Made by a program: the position numbers and the translations under genes
Assembly: GCA_028689195.1 (NCBI GenBank)
Contig: JAQTWR010000155.1
Location: forward strand, 1-6,518
Source of the DNA: Anaerolineales bacterium
GTDB taxonomy: Bacteria; Chloroflexota; Anaerolineae; Anaerolineales; Villigracilaceae
Direction: 5' to 3'
Length of the DNA: 6,518 nucleotides
Notes under the pieces: generated by a model
Seen by the model: only the letters and a program-made list of their open reading frames with translations
The model's database searches: none
What the model was told of the DNA's origin: nothing
Shown here: positions 1 through 5,924 of the stretch, one piece after another
How positions within the stretch are numbered: the stretch's first letter is position 1
Layout of the letters: each line of letters starts with the position of its first letter

Positions 1-357
1 GAAGGTCTTCGGATTTTTTACCAAGCCGCCCACTTCCACCGTCCACGGCGCGGTTTTGAAATCTTTCGCGAGCGCGGCTACGCCTTGTTTATCCGTTGTG
101 AACTCGTAGTAATTATTGTAGTTGGTAATATCCTCGTAAGTATTGACCGTATCGCCGAGATCGTCGGCGGCGGTGGAAGCGGGAATGGATTTCGCGGCTG
201 GCGCTTCTTCCTGCGCGGCTGGCGCGCACGCGGCGAGCGCCATACTTCCCGCGATGAGTCCTGTGGCTTTGATAAAATCGCGCCGCGAAAGATAAACCTG
301 TTTTGGCGTGATTTCAGAAGAACGAACGGGAACGGATTTATATAAATGAGTCATCAT
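1..357 (-). CDS. msrP: Protein-methionine-sulfoxide reductase catalytic subunit MsrP (YedY), N-terminal part, cut by the left edge
   Basis: The frame is open from 357 to base 1 (119 codons) with no stop inside the window. Known role of the family: a molybdopterin enzyme that reduces methionine sulfoxide in exported proteins, fed electrons by the membrane haem protein MsrQ. Visible: a twin-arginine signal SRRDFIKATG (RR at residues 25-26), a short hydrophobic stretch, then LAAC with Cys44, which looks like a lipobox. A low-complexity Ala/Glu/Pro linker follows (45-65). Then comes the family segment YNNYYEFTTDK (80-90), which includes the asparagine region near the cofactor in E. coli MsrP, and APWTVEVGG (103-111), closely like E. 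coli KTDPWTLKISG. The catalytic cysteine and most of the Moco domain lie off-window. Two ATGs are adjacent (357 and 354). An AAGGAG ribosome site at 365-360 leaves 2 bases before the first and 5 before the second, so 354 is the better start. No msrQ is visible; it could lie beyond the left edge. Confidence 0.88.
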   Translation of the reverse strand, partial: MMTHLYKSVPVRSSEITPKQVYLSRRDFIKATGLIAGSMALAACAPAAQEEAPAAKSIPASTAADDLGDTVNTYEDITNYNNYYEFTTDKQGVAALAKDFKTAPWTVEVGGLVKNPKTF

Positions 358-359
358 TT

Positions 360-365
360 CTCCTT
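360..365 (-). promoter_or_regulatory. Shine-Dalgarno site of msrP
   Basis: On the minus strand the sequence reads AAGGAG, then AA, then ATGATG. The strong site lies 2 bases before the ATG at 357 and 5 before the ATG at 354, favouring the second ATG as the initiator. It is the clearest ribosome binding site in the window. Confidence 0.7.
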
Positions 366-370
366 GCGTA

Positions 371-390
371 ACGCGACATTCATGTCGCAT
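371..390 (-). promoter_or_regulatory. Palindromic dyad in the msrP leader (operator or hairpin candidate)
   Basis: A perfect 7-bp inverted repeat, GCGACAT at 373-379 and ATGTCGC at 382-388, is separated by 2 bases. On the minus strand it extends outward by a T-G wobble and an A-T pair. It sits just upstream of the msrP ribosome site, and about 25 bases downstream of a possible -10 box (TAAAAT on the minus strand, 417-412; no convincing -35). The 2-base centre is too tight for an ideal RNA hairpin, which fits a dimeric repressor site or a dispersed palindrome better. No regulator is identified. Confidence 0.4.
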
Positions 391-423
391 GGTTTACCAT
401 AAGACGACCCCATTTTAAGAAAA

Positions 424-438
424 CTTCCTTATTGGAAG
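424..438 (-). terminator. Small hairpin with T-run, weak terminator candidate
   Basis: On the minus strand CTTCC, a 5-base loop and GGAAG are followed by TTTTCTT. It lies about 140 bases after the S51 peptidase stop and before the msrP leader, so it could separate the two transcripts. The stem is only 5 bp, so this is a weak call. Confidence 0.25.
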
Positions 439-510
439 ATGATAGATTTTTAAGGCTTTGAAGGTTGCAAATTAACGTTAATAATCGAAACAAAAACCAA
501 AACCCATTCG

Positions 511-537
511 CCGCGAATTTGGTTTGAAAATCCGCGG
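511..537 (-). repeat. Imperfect 10-bp hairpin downstream of the S51 peptidase gene
   Basis: CCGCGAATTT (511-520) and AAATCCGCGG (528-537) are inverted copies with one mismatch and a 7-base loop. On the minus strand the hairpin begins 40 bases after the peptidase stop. It is followed, after about 8 bases, by a T-rich stretch (roughly 502-485) broken by pairs of G. It could act as a transcript end or stabilising 3' structure, but the gap before the T-rich stretch is long for a classical intrinsic terminator. It overlaps the repeat block at 531-562. Confidence 0.4.
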
Positions 538-562
538 GTATTCGTGAAATCTGTGGCTAAAA
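531..562. repeat. Dispersed intergenic repeat, copy A
   Basis: This stretch contains, in order, GCGG (534-537), GTATTCGT (538-545), TCTG (550-553) and GTGGCTAAAA (553-562). The same words in the same order occur at 3666-3704 beside the other end of the comEC/peptidase unit. On the minus strand it reads as a degenerate short-period series (CCACAGATTT, CACGAATA, CCGCGGATT), a style of non-coding repeat seen in several environmental phyla. No coding role is apparent. Confidence 0.4.
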
Positions 563-576
563 CTTTTGAAACATAC

Positions 577-1257
577 TTAAAATAATTCGCCCTCTGTGTA
601 AACTGTAATTTCCCCGCCGCGATATATCGCCGCATTCCCCGCGCCGTAAACTTGCCACGCGCCGCTTACATCGCGGATGATTCCCGTCTCTTCGTCAATG
701 CCGATGAATGTTGCGTTGGGCAAGAACGGCAAAAGTTGATTTGCCCATGACGCTCCAAAATTATTATGATGCGGAATGACGCACGCATTGGGAATTAAAT
801 TCAATCCGCGCAAGATTTTCTTTTCGTATGGATCGTAATAATGCTCGCACAGAACCATCGCCCCCGCGCTGCTGCCCGCGATGACCGCGCCTTGTTCATG
901 CGCTTCGAGGGCGGCTTGCCAGCACAAACTATTTGCAAGCGTCTCTGCAAGATAGCGCGGAAACCCGCCGGGCAGATAAATCAAACGCGCGCCGCGAATT
1001 AAATCCGCAAGCGAAGAATCATTCGCGCTCGTCGAATCAATTATATTTGCAATGAAAATATTTTTCGCGCCGAGACTTTGAAACCAGCGCGCGCCGTTAT
1101 TCCCCGCGCGTTGATGATTATTGTCCGCCGCCGCGGCGGTGGGAATGATGCAAATGCGAGAATCAAATCCGCCGGCGAGTTCAATCGCGCGCAAATCTGC
1201 GGCGGATATGCGCCCGCCAAATTCCGCGCCGCCTTCAAGGAGCAGGGGTGGGCGCAT
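577..1257 (-). CDS. Peptidase S51 family protein (cyanophycinase / peptidase E-like)
   Basis: 226 residues with no signal peptide or membrane segment, so probably cytoplasmic. The family has a class-I-glutamine-amidotransferase-like fold with a serine nucleophile. Members include cyanophycinase, which cleaves cyanophycin to beta-Asp-Arg, and dipeptidase E, which cleaves Asp-X dipeptides. Visible: LLLEGGAEFGG at the N-terminus (5-15), YLPGGFPRYL (94-103), the nucleophile elbow AGSSAGAM (127-134, Ser130 the likely nucleophile), IPHHNNFG (161-168) with candidate catalytic histidines, and GIDEETGII (186-194), matching the cyanophycinase-type GIDEDTA motif. The start ATG lies inside the last codons of comEC (23-base overlap), and the N-terminal beta strand follows directly, so no longer start is expected. 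Only a weak purine-rich stretch precedes it; translation is probably coupled to comEC. Substrate cannot be fixed: no cyanophycin synthetase is in view, and the length is nearer peptidase E than the longer cyanophycinases. Confidence 0.85.
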   Translation of the reverse strand: MRPPLLLEGGAEFGGRISAADLRAIELAGGFDSRICIIPTAAAADNNHQRAGNNGARWFQSLGAKNIFIANIIDSTSANDSSLADLIRGARLIYLPGGFPRYLAETLANSLCWQAALEAHEQGAVIAGSSAGAMVLCEHYYDPYEKKILRGLNLIPNACVIPHHNNFGASWANQLLPFLPNATFIGIDEETGIIRDVSGAWQVYGAGNAAIYRGGEITVYTEGELF

Positions 1258-3640
1258 CGCGGCGTTCCGCTTCCACGCGCATTTCGATTCCGTCGCTGCT
1301 GACGGTAATCCATCCGCTGCGGTCTGTGCGTAACAGCGAATATCCTTCGAGCGAATTCAAAACCTCTTGCGAGGGCAAGCCGTCTTTATCGCCTGCGGAT
1401 ACGCTCAACACCACCAGTTTCGGATTCAAATTCATAATCACTTCGGGCGGATTGGACGGCGCGTACCCCGAATCCGCCAATAGAAGCACGTCCACTTTGC
1501 CGAGCGCTTTTCCATTTTCGAGCGATGGATAACTTTCCGCGTTTAAGCCGATGGGCAGAAAGGCGCGGAAGTTTTTATATTCGACGAGCAGCGCGCTGCC
1601 CCTGCCGCCCGCCGATATGACCTGAATGAACAGGTCTGTTCCCACTGCCAGTTTTTGTCCCGTTTCGGCGCGCATGACGGGGATGTTTTTGCCCGCGAAG
1701 AATTTATCCAAAGTTTGCGCGGAATACGAGGCTTGGAAGTTTCCGCTCCAGAGCACGTTATCGGGCGGGTATCTTTCCAGCACGCGCGGCAGGGCGGCGA
1801 GGTCGTTTTCATTCGTAGAAGCGACGACGAGCCAGTCCAGTTTTTTGGTGAAGAAGGGCAGCCGCCTGCCGAGCTCGTCCGAAAGTTGGGAAACGCTCGC
1901 GCCGCCGTTGATCAATATGTTGCGTCCTTCTGGAGTTTGAATCAAAACTGCGTTTGCCGAGCCAACGTCGAGAAAGGTGACGTGCAATTGCCCGTCGCCT
2001 TCGCTGGAGGTTGCGCGCCATAAGGTCATTGTGCAGATAAACAAAACCGCAAATATCAATGCGACTGCGGCGGCGCGGAGCGAAGCGCCTCGGGCGCGAA
2101 TCCATTCGGTGATGGCTGCCCAATTGAAGGTCACGGCAAAAAGCGCGGCATACGTCGCAAGGACATACCAGATGGAGGAATCTTTCAGAATGACGACCCC
2201 GTTCGGGATGCGGTCGAATAATTCCACGACGCGAATCGTGTAAGCCGAGAAGGGCCATGCGATCCACGCGAGCAGTTGACCGAGCGGGAGGATGAACAAA
2301 CTGACGAGAGCCGCCAGCCCGCCGAGTACCATCACTGCGGGTTGAACAAACAGAATGAATGGGTTGGCGACGAATGAAATAAGGGAGATGCGTTTGAAGT
2401 GATATGCCATAATCGGAATGGTTGTAACTTGCGCGGCGAATGTCAGGACGACGTTGTCGTTGACGAAACGCGTGAACGAGCTGACGTCGTGTTTTATCAG
2501 TTTGGCGAAAAGATTACTGATGAAATTTGAGAACGGTTCGGCGTAGAGAATCAAGCCGAGCGTGGCGAGGAATGAAAGTTGAAAGCCGACGTCCCAAATC
2601 ACAAACGGATTGATGAGCGCCATGAGAAACGCGACTGCGGCGAGCGCGTTCATGCCCGCGTTGCGCCTGCCAAGTTGACGCGCAAATAACGAGATGCTTC
2701 CCATGAACGCGGCGCGCATGACAGCCGCATCCGCGCCGACGAGGATTGTGTAAAACGCAATGGCAAGGATTGCGAGGAACGCGCCGAGTTTCTCGCCGAA
2801 GATTCCTTTGAACATCGAGAAGAAAATTCCCGCGATGATGGCGATGTTGAATCCCGAAATGGCGATGATGTGCGCCGTGCCTGTATTCTTGAACGCGGTT
2901 TGCAATTCGGGCGTGAGTCCCGTATCTACGCCGAGCAAAATGCCCGCAAGCAGCGAGGCTTCGGGGTCGTTATAAATGCGATAGATGTTTTCGAGCAATT
3001 TGGCTTTGAGTTTGTAAACTTGCGCGAAGAAAAGATTCCCGCCGTTGCCCGGCAGAATCGTCGCCTCTGCAAGGGACATGGTTGAATAAACGCCTTCGCG
3101 CGCGAGATAATCGCGATAAGAAAACTCCTCGTTTTCCGGCGGCGTTTTCAATTTTCCGCGCAGGCGGACGCGCTCGCCGTATTCGTAGGTTTGATTCTGC
3201 GAAACGCGCGCAAGGATCAGTCCGCGCGCTGGCAGGTCGCCGCTGCCAGTGTCTACGGCTTCCACTTTGAGTTTCAAATTTGCGTAGGTGTCGCGATAGT
3301 CGGGCGGCTCGGATAAAGTCCCCGTGACCAGAACGTCGTATTCGCGGTCGTTGTAAAATGCGACGTGAAAGGGGTCGTTCAAATTCGGCTGTTTGTATTG
3401 ATACCATCCCGCGCCAAAGAAGAAGAAAAATAAGAGAATGAAATACGAAGGCTGGAGGTTGAATAAAAATCTAAAAATCGGGTTGTCGGAAAATTGGGGA
3501 AAGAAAATCAGCGCATATAGAAAGAACGCGATAAGCAGAAAGGCAAGTCCGCTGGCCAGCCAGAGATTTGCAGAGAGGGTACACAGGCTGGCGCCGATAA
3601 TGCCCAGAATAAATAAAATGGAAATCCATACCAACGGCAT
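1235..3640 (-). CDS. comEC: ComEC/Rec2-type DNA internalization channel with a degenerate C-terminal metallo-beta-lactamase-like domain
   Basis: 801 residues, a usual length for three-domain ComEC, the inner-membrane channel that carries single-stranded DNA into the cytoplasm in natural transformation. Order: N-terminal membrane helices (about 3-47 and 64-79); a soluble OB-like DUF4131 region (about 100-196, with VLVTGTLSEPP and ERVRLRGKLK); the polytopic competence domain (about 228-541). The latter has the family motifs HIIAISGFNIAII (257-269), GADAAVMRAAFMG (302-314) and VGFQLSFLATLGLI (351-364). A C-terminal metallo-beta-lactamase-like domain (552-790) follows. There the usual LDVGQGD is LDVGSANA (557-564), LIDGG is LINGG (576-580), HxHxDH aligns with S608, N610, N612 and D613, and HHGS aligns with DSGY (723-726). 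The metal site is therefore absent although the frame is intact. No ribosome site precedes the ATG, and a -10-like box lies 8 bases upstream. The gene overlaps the S51 peptidase gene by 23 bases. No other competence genes are visible. Confidence 0.9.
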   Translation of the reverse strand: MPLVWISILFILGIIGASLCTLSANLWLASGLAFLLIAFFLYALIFFPQFSDNPIFRFLFNLQPSYFILLFFFFFGAGWYQYKQPNLNDPFHVAFYNDREYDVLVTGTLSEPPDYRDTYANLKLKVEAVDTGSGDLPARGLILARVSQNQTYEYGERVRLRGKLKTPPENEEFSYRDYLAREGVYSTMSLAEATILPGNGGNLFFAQVYKLKAKLLENIYRIYNDPEASLLAGILLGVDTGLTPELQTAFKNTGTAHIIAISGFNIAIIAGIFFSMFKGIFGEKLGAFLAILAIAFYTILVGADAAVMRAAFMGSISLFARQLGRRNAGMNALAAVAFLMALINPFVIWDVGFQLSFLATLGLILYAEPFSNFISNLFAKLIKHDVSSFTRFVNDNVVLTFAAQVTTIPIMAYHFKRISLISFVANPFILFVQPAVMVLGGLAALVSLFILPLGQLLAWIAWPFSAYTIRVVELFDRIPNGVVILKDSSIWYVLATYAALFAVTFNWAAITEWIRARGASLRAAAVALIFAVLFICTMTLWRATSSEGDGQLHVTFLDVGSANAVLIQTPEGRNILINGGASVSQLSDELGRRLPFFTKKLDWLVVASTNENDLAALPRVLERYPPDNVLWSGNFQASYSAQTLDKFFAGKNIPVMRAETGQKLAVGTDLFIQVISAGGRGSALLVEYKNFRAFLPIGLNAESYPSLENGKALGKVDVLLLADSGYAPSNPPEVIMNLNPKLVVLSVSAGDKDGLPSQEVLNSLEGYSLLRTDRSGWITVSSDGIEMRVEAERRDAPTPAP

Positions 3641-3647
3641 GGCGGAG

Positions 3648-3676
3648 ATTGTACATTAGTTTCTCGCGGATTTGTA
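3648..3676 (-). promoter_or_regulatory. Possible leaderless promoter of comEC
   Basis: On the minus strand TACAAT (3653-3648, 5 of 6 with the -10 consensus) is followed by 7 bases and then the comEC ATG at 3640, placing the expected transcription start on or next to the initiator codon. The -35 position (about 3676-3671, TACAAA) is poor. The absence of any Shine-Dalgarno sequence agrees with a leaderless message. Confidence 0.35.
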
Positions 3677-3704
3677 TTCGTAATTCTGCGGGGAGTGGCT
3701 AAAA
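3665..3704. repeat. Dispersed intergenic repeat, copy B
   Basis: It contains GCGG (3666-3669), GTATTCGT (3674-3681), TCTG (3685-3688) and GTGGCTAAAA (3695-3704) in the same order as copy A at 531-562, with small insertions between the words. It overlaps the poorly conserved -35 region of the comEC promoter candidate. Confidence 0.4.
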
Positions 3705-3718
3705 GAATGGGCTTTCAT

Positions 3719-3792
3719 TAACCACGAAGCCGCAAAGGCACGGAGCCTCAAAGGATTCTTAGCGACTTGGCGGCTTTGTGCCTTTGTGGTTA
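3719..3792. repeat. 74-bp interrupted palindrome made of 8-base units
   Basis: The ends TAACCAC and GTGGTTA are perfect 7-base inverted copies. The left half consists of four 8-base units, CACGAAGC, CGCAAAGG, CACGGAGC and CTCAAAGG (3723-3754). The right half has four more, CTTAGCGA, CTTGGCGG, CTTTGTGC and CTTTGTGG (3758-3789), the reverse-complement style of the left ones. Pairing is possible in several registers, for example AAAGGCAC (3734-3741) with GTGCCTTT (3778-3785), or AAGCCGC (3727-3733) with GCGGCTT (3770-3776). It occupies the divergent comEC/ABC-F intergenic region and ends 11 bases before the ABC-F -35 box. It resembles non-autonomous dispersed palindromes; there is no transposase and no clear target-site duplication. 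Confidence 0.75.
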
Positions 3793-3803
3793 GCCCATGC
3801 AAT

Positions 3804-3834
3804 TAGACACTCCCATTCCACGAGCAAGTATAAT
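3804..3834 (+). promoter_or_regulatory. Sigma70-type promoter of the ABC-F gene
   Basis: TAGACA (3804-3809, 5 of 6) and a perfect TATAAT (3829-3834) are separated by 19 bases, slightly long. Transcription would begin near 3841, giving a leader of about 16 bases before the ATG at 3857. That puts the upstream in-frame ATGs at 3797 and 3833 outside the transcript and supports the shorter protein. Confidence 0.55.
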
Positions 3835-3856
3835 GTCGGGGGCAATTTCAAACCTT

Positions 3857-5866
3857 ATGTCGCTTATCACCGTAAACTCGCTTGCAAAATCTTTTGGCTC
3901 AACCGATATTTTTTCGGGTCTGACCTTTTCCATCGAGAAGGGCGCGCGGCTTGGGCTGGTGGGTCCCAATGGCGTAGGAAAAACCACGCTGCTGCGAATC
4001 ATCGCGGGCGAAGATGAATCTTCGGCGGGGAATGTTTCGCGCGCGCGCGGAATCCGCGCGGGGTATCTATCGCAGGAAGCCGATTTCAAAATGGAAGGCA
4101 CGCTTTGGGACGCATGTCATTCCGTCTTCGACGACCTCGTCAAGCAGCAGGAAGAACTTCACCGTCTCGAAGAAATCATGGCGACCGATCACGACGTTAT
4201 CGAGCAGTATGGAAAACTGCAAGAGGATTTTGAGCGGCGCGGCGGATACTCTTACATCACGCGCATCAAACAGGTTTTGACGGGATTGGGATTCGACGCG
4301 AATGATTACTCGCTTTCATTGGATCATCTCTCCGGCGGGCAGCGCACCCGCGCTTTTCTCGCGCGCCTGCTGCTCTCCAACCCCGATTTGCTTCTGCTCG
4401 ACGAGCCGACCAATCACCTTGATATTCGCGCCGTCGAATGGCTCGAAGGTTATTTGAGTCAATGGGAAGGCGCGGCAATCATCGTTTCGCACGACAGGTA
4501 TTTTCTCGATAAAGCCAGCAATGTCATTTTGGAATTATTGCCCGGCGCGTTCGAGTTGTATCACGGAAATTACACCGCGTATTTGAAGCAGCGCGAAGAG
4601 CGCATTAATCGCAGGCAGGAAATTTTCGAGCGCGAAAAAGAAAAACTGCTCAAAGAAGTCGAATACATCCGCAAGAATATTTCGGGGCAAAACACATTGC
4701 AGGCAAAGGGAAAATTGAAAAGACTCTCGCGTCTTGTGCAGGCGGTGGAGCAGGTCGGTTTTGAAGCCGCGTTGAATCAAAAATGGAGCGAGACCGCCGA
4801 GGAAGTAAATATCACCACATCCTATTTCAGCGCGGAAGAAGCCGAGCGCCGCGTGCGCGGGTTGAGGTCGCCTGTGCGCGTGCTGCCAAATTTGCATTTG
4901 CGGCTTGGCTCGGCTCAACGCTCCGGCGATTTGGTGATTCGCACAAAAGATTTGCAAGTGGGCTATCCCGATAAATTCCTGTTCAACGCGCCCGATATTG
5001 AATTGCGGCGGCAGGATTGCGCCGCGTTGATTGGTCCCAACGGCGCGGGGAAAACCACCTTCCTTAAGACCATTCTCGGTCAACTCGCGCCGCTCGCGGG
5101 CGAAGTGATTCTGGGCGCGAGTCTCAACATTGGATATTTCGCGCAGGCGCACGAAGGCCTTGATTCGAGTCGAACGGTGATGCAGGAAATCGAATCGGTT
5201 ATGCCGCATTGGCTGCCTGGGCAGATTCGCGATTATTTGGGCAAATATCTATTCGGCGGCGACGACGTTTATAAAAAAGTGGAGATGCTCTCCGGCGGCG
5301 AGCGCGGACGGCTTGCGCTTTCAAAACTCGCTTTGCAGGATACAAACTTCCTGTTGTTGGACGAGCCGACCAATCACCTCGATATTCCCTCGCAGGAAGT
5401 GCTGGAAGCCGTGTTGGACGATTATCAAGGCACGGTGTTGCTCATCACGCACGACCGCTATTTGGTGGACGCCGTCGCTACGCAAATTTGGGAAATAGAC
5501 GTGGACGGGTCGCATTTGACCGCGTTCAATGGGACTTATTCGCAGTTGAAGGCGGAAAGGGAAAATAAAGAATATCTGGATTTTATGGCGGCGCAGCAAT
5601 CCGCAAAATCCGATTCGCGCGTATCGAACGTCGAATCTCGTAAGCCAAAAAACGCAACCACAAAAGACGAAAGAAAAAAAATCGCGCAGTTGCAGCAATT
5701 GGAAAATCAGATCGCCGATTTGGAGAAGAAACTCGCCGCGCTTGGCGCGCAGCTCGAAAATCCGCCGTCAGATGTGAACGAGGTGGTAAGGTTGGGCGAA
5801 GAATATGAGGCTGTGCAAAAGGGAATGGACGAGAAGTTGGCGGAGTGGGAAAGGCTGCAGGGGTAA
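3857..5866 (+). CDS. ABC-F family ATPase (ribosome-associated translation factor type)
   Basis: 669 residues from the ATG at 3857, with two ABC ATPase cassettes in one chain and no membrane segments, the ABC-F layout. Such proteins act on the ribosome, typically from the E site, to relieve stalled states, rather than in transport. Cassette 1: Walker A GPNGVGKTT (36-44), signature LSGGQ (158-162), Walker B and DEPTNHLDI (182-190), switch His212. The charged interdomain linker (about 240-345), with IRKNISGQNTLQAKGKLKRL (271-290), is the part that would reach towards the P-site tRNA. Cassette 2: GPNGAGKTT (393-401), LSGGE (478-482), DEPTNHLDI (502-510), His532. A Lys/Ser-rich spacer leads to a C-terminal coiled coil (about 605-668), as in Uup- or YdiF-like members. 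Both catalytic glutamates (E183, E503) are present. The frame stays open back to an ATG at 3797, but homology begins at MSLITVNSLAKSFG and the promoter lies in the extension. The ribosome site is weak (G-run at 3838-3842). Subfamily is not assigned, and I see no basis for an antibiotic-resistance call. Confidence 0.93.
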   Translation: MSLITVNSLAKSFGSTDIFSGLTFSIEKGARLGLVGPNGVGKTTLLRIIAGEDESSAGNVSRARGIRAGYLSQEADFKMEGTLWDACHSVFDDLVKQQEELHRLEEIMATDHDVIEQYGKLQEDFERRGGYSYITRIKQVLTGLGFDANDYSLSLDHLSGGQRTRAFLARLLLSNPDLLLLDEPTNHLDIRAVEWLEGYLSQWEGAAIIVSHDRYFLDKASNVILELLPGAFELYHGNYTAYLKQREERINRRQEIFEREKEKLLKEVEYIRKNISGQNTLQAKGKLKRLSRLVQAVEQVGFEAALNQKWSETAEEVNITTSYFSAEEAERRVRGLRSPVRVLPNLHLRLGSAQRSGDLVIRTKDLQVGYPDKFLFNAPDIELRRQDCAALIGPNGAGKTTFLKTILGQLAPLAGEVILGASLNIGYFAQAHEGLDSSRTVMQEIESVMPHWLPGQIRDYLGKYLFGGDDVYKKVEMLSGGERGRLALSKLALQDTNFLLLDEPTNHLDIPSQEVLEAVLDDYQGTVLLITHDRYLVDAVATQIWEIDVDGSHLTAFNGTYSQLKAERENKEYLDFMAAQQSAKSDSRVSNVESRKPKNATTKDERKKIAQLQQLENQIADLEKKLAALGAQLENPPSDVNEVVRLGEEYEAVQKGMDEKLAEWERLQG

Positions 5867-5894
5867 TTGCGGCTGTCTTATTTGTTTTCTTTTT
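5854..5894 (+). terminator. Intrinsic terminator candidate of the ABC-F gene
   Basis: GCTGCA (5854-5859) can pair with TGCGGC (5868-5873), including one T-G wobble, around an 8-base loop that contains the stop codon. A T-rich tract interrupted by a few other bases follows up to 5894. This fits a Rho-independent terminator overlapping the gene end. Confidence 0.45.
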
Positions 5895-5908
5895 GGGGAA
5901 TTTGACAA

Positions 5909-5924
5909 ACCGTCACGGCACGGT
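5909..5924 (-). terminator. Weak hairpin at the end of the VIT1/CCC1-like gene
   Basis: On the minus strand ACCGT, a 6-base loop and ACGGT straddle the stop codon and are followed by TTTGTCAAATT. The 5-bp stem and short T-run make this a poor but possible transcript end facing the convergent ABC-F gene. Confidence 0.2.

Noticed and set aside
85..345. 86-codon plus-strand ORF at the left edge
   Set aside because: It is antisense to msrP, whose minus-strand frame shows clear Tat-signal and MsrP motifs; the plus-strand translation is a low-complexity Gly/Arg shadow.
450..635. 61-codon minus-strand ORF overlapping the end of the peptidase gene
   Set aside because: It runs through the hairpin and repeat block, has no ribosome site and shows no recognisable domain.
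1809..2267. 152-codon minus-strand ORF inside comEC
   Set aside because: It is in another frame of comEC, rich in Arg and His, with no motif; an out-of-frame shadow.
1235..3640. comEC as a pseudogene because of its lost metal site
   Set aside because: The frame is uninterrupted, length is normal and the membrane channel motifs are well kept, so the protein is probably made and used.
3719..3792. CRISPR array or tandem-repeat array
   Set aside because: Units are 8 bases, degenerate and inverted around a centre, with no spacers; this is a palindromic repeat.
4535..5209. 224-codon minus-strand ORF within the ABC-F gene
   Set aside because: It is antisense to the linker and second cassette of a strongly conserved gene; its His/Arg/Phe-rich translation is a codon-bias shadow.
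3857..5866. ABC-F gene as an antibiotic-resistance determinant or an ABC transporter
   Set aside because: No membrane partner or membrane segment is present, and the sequence alone does not place it in a resistance subfamily; a housekeeping translation factor is more likely.
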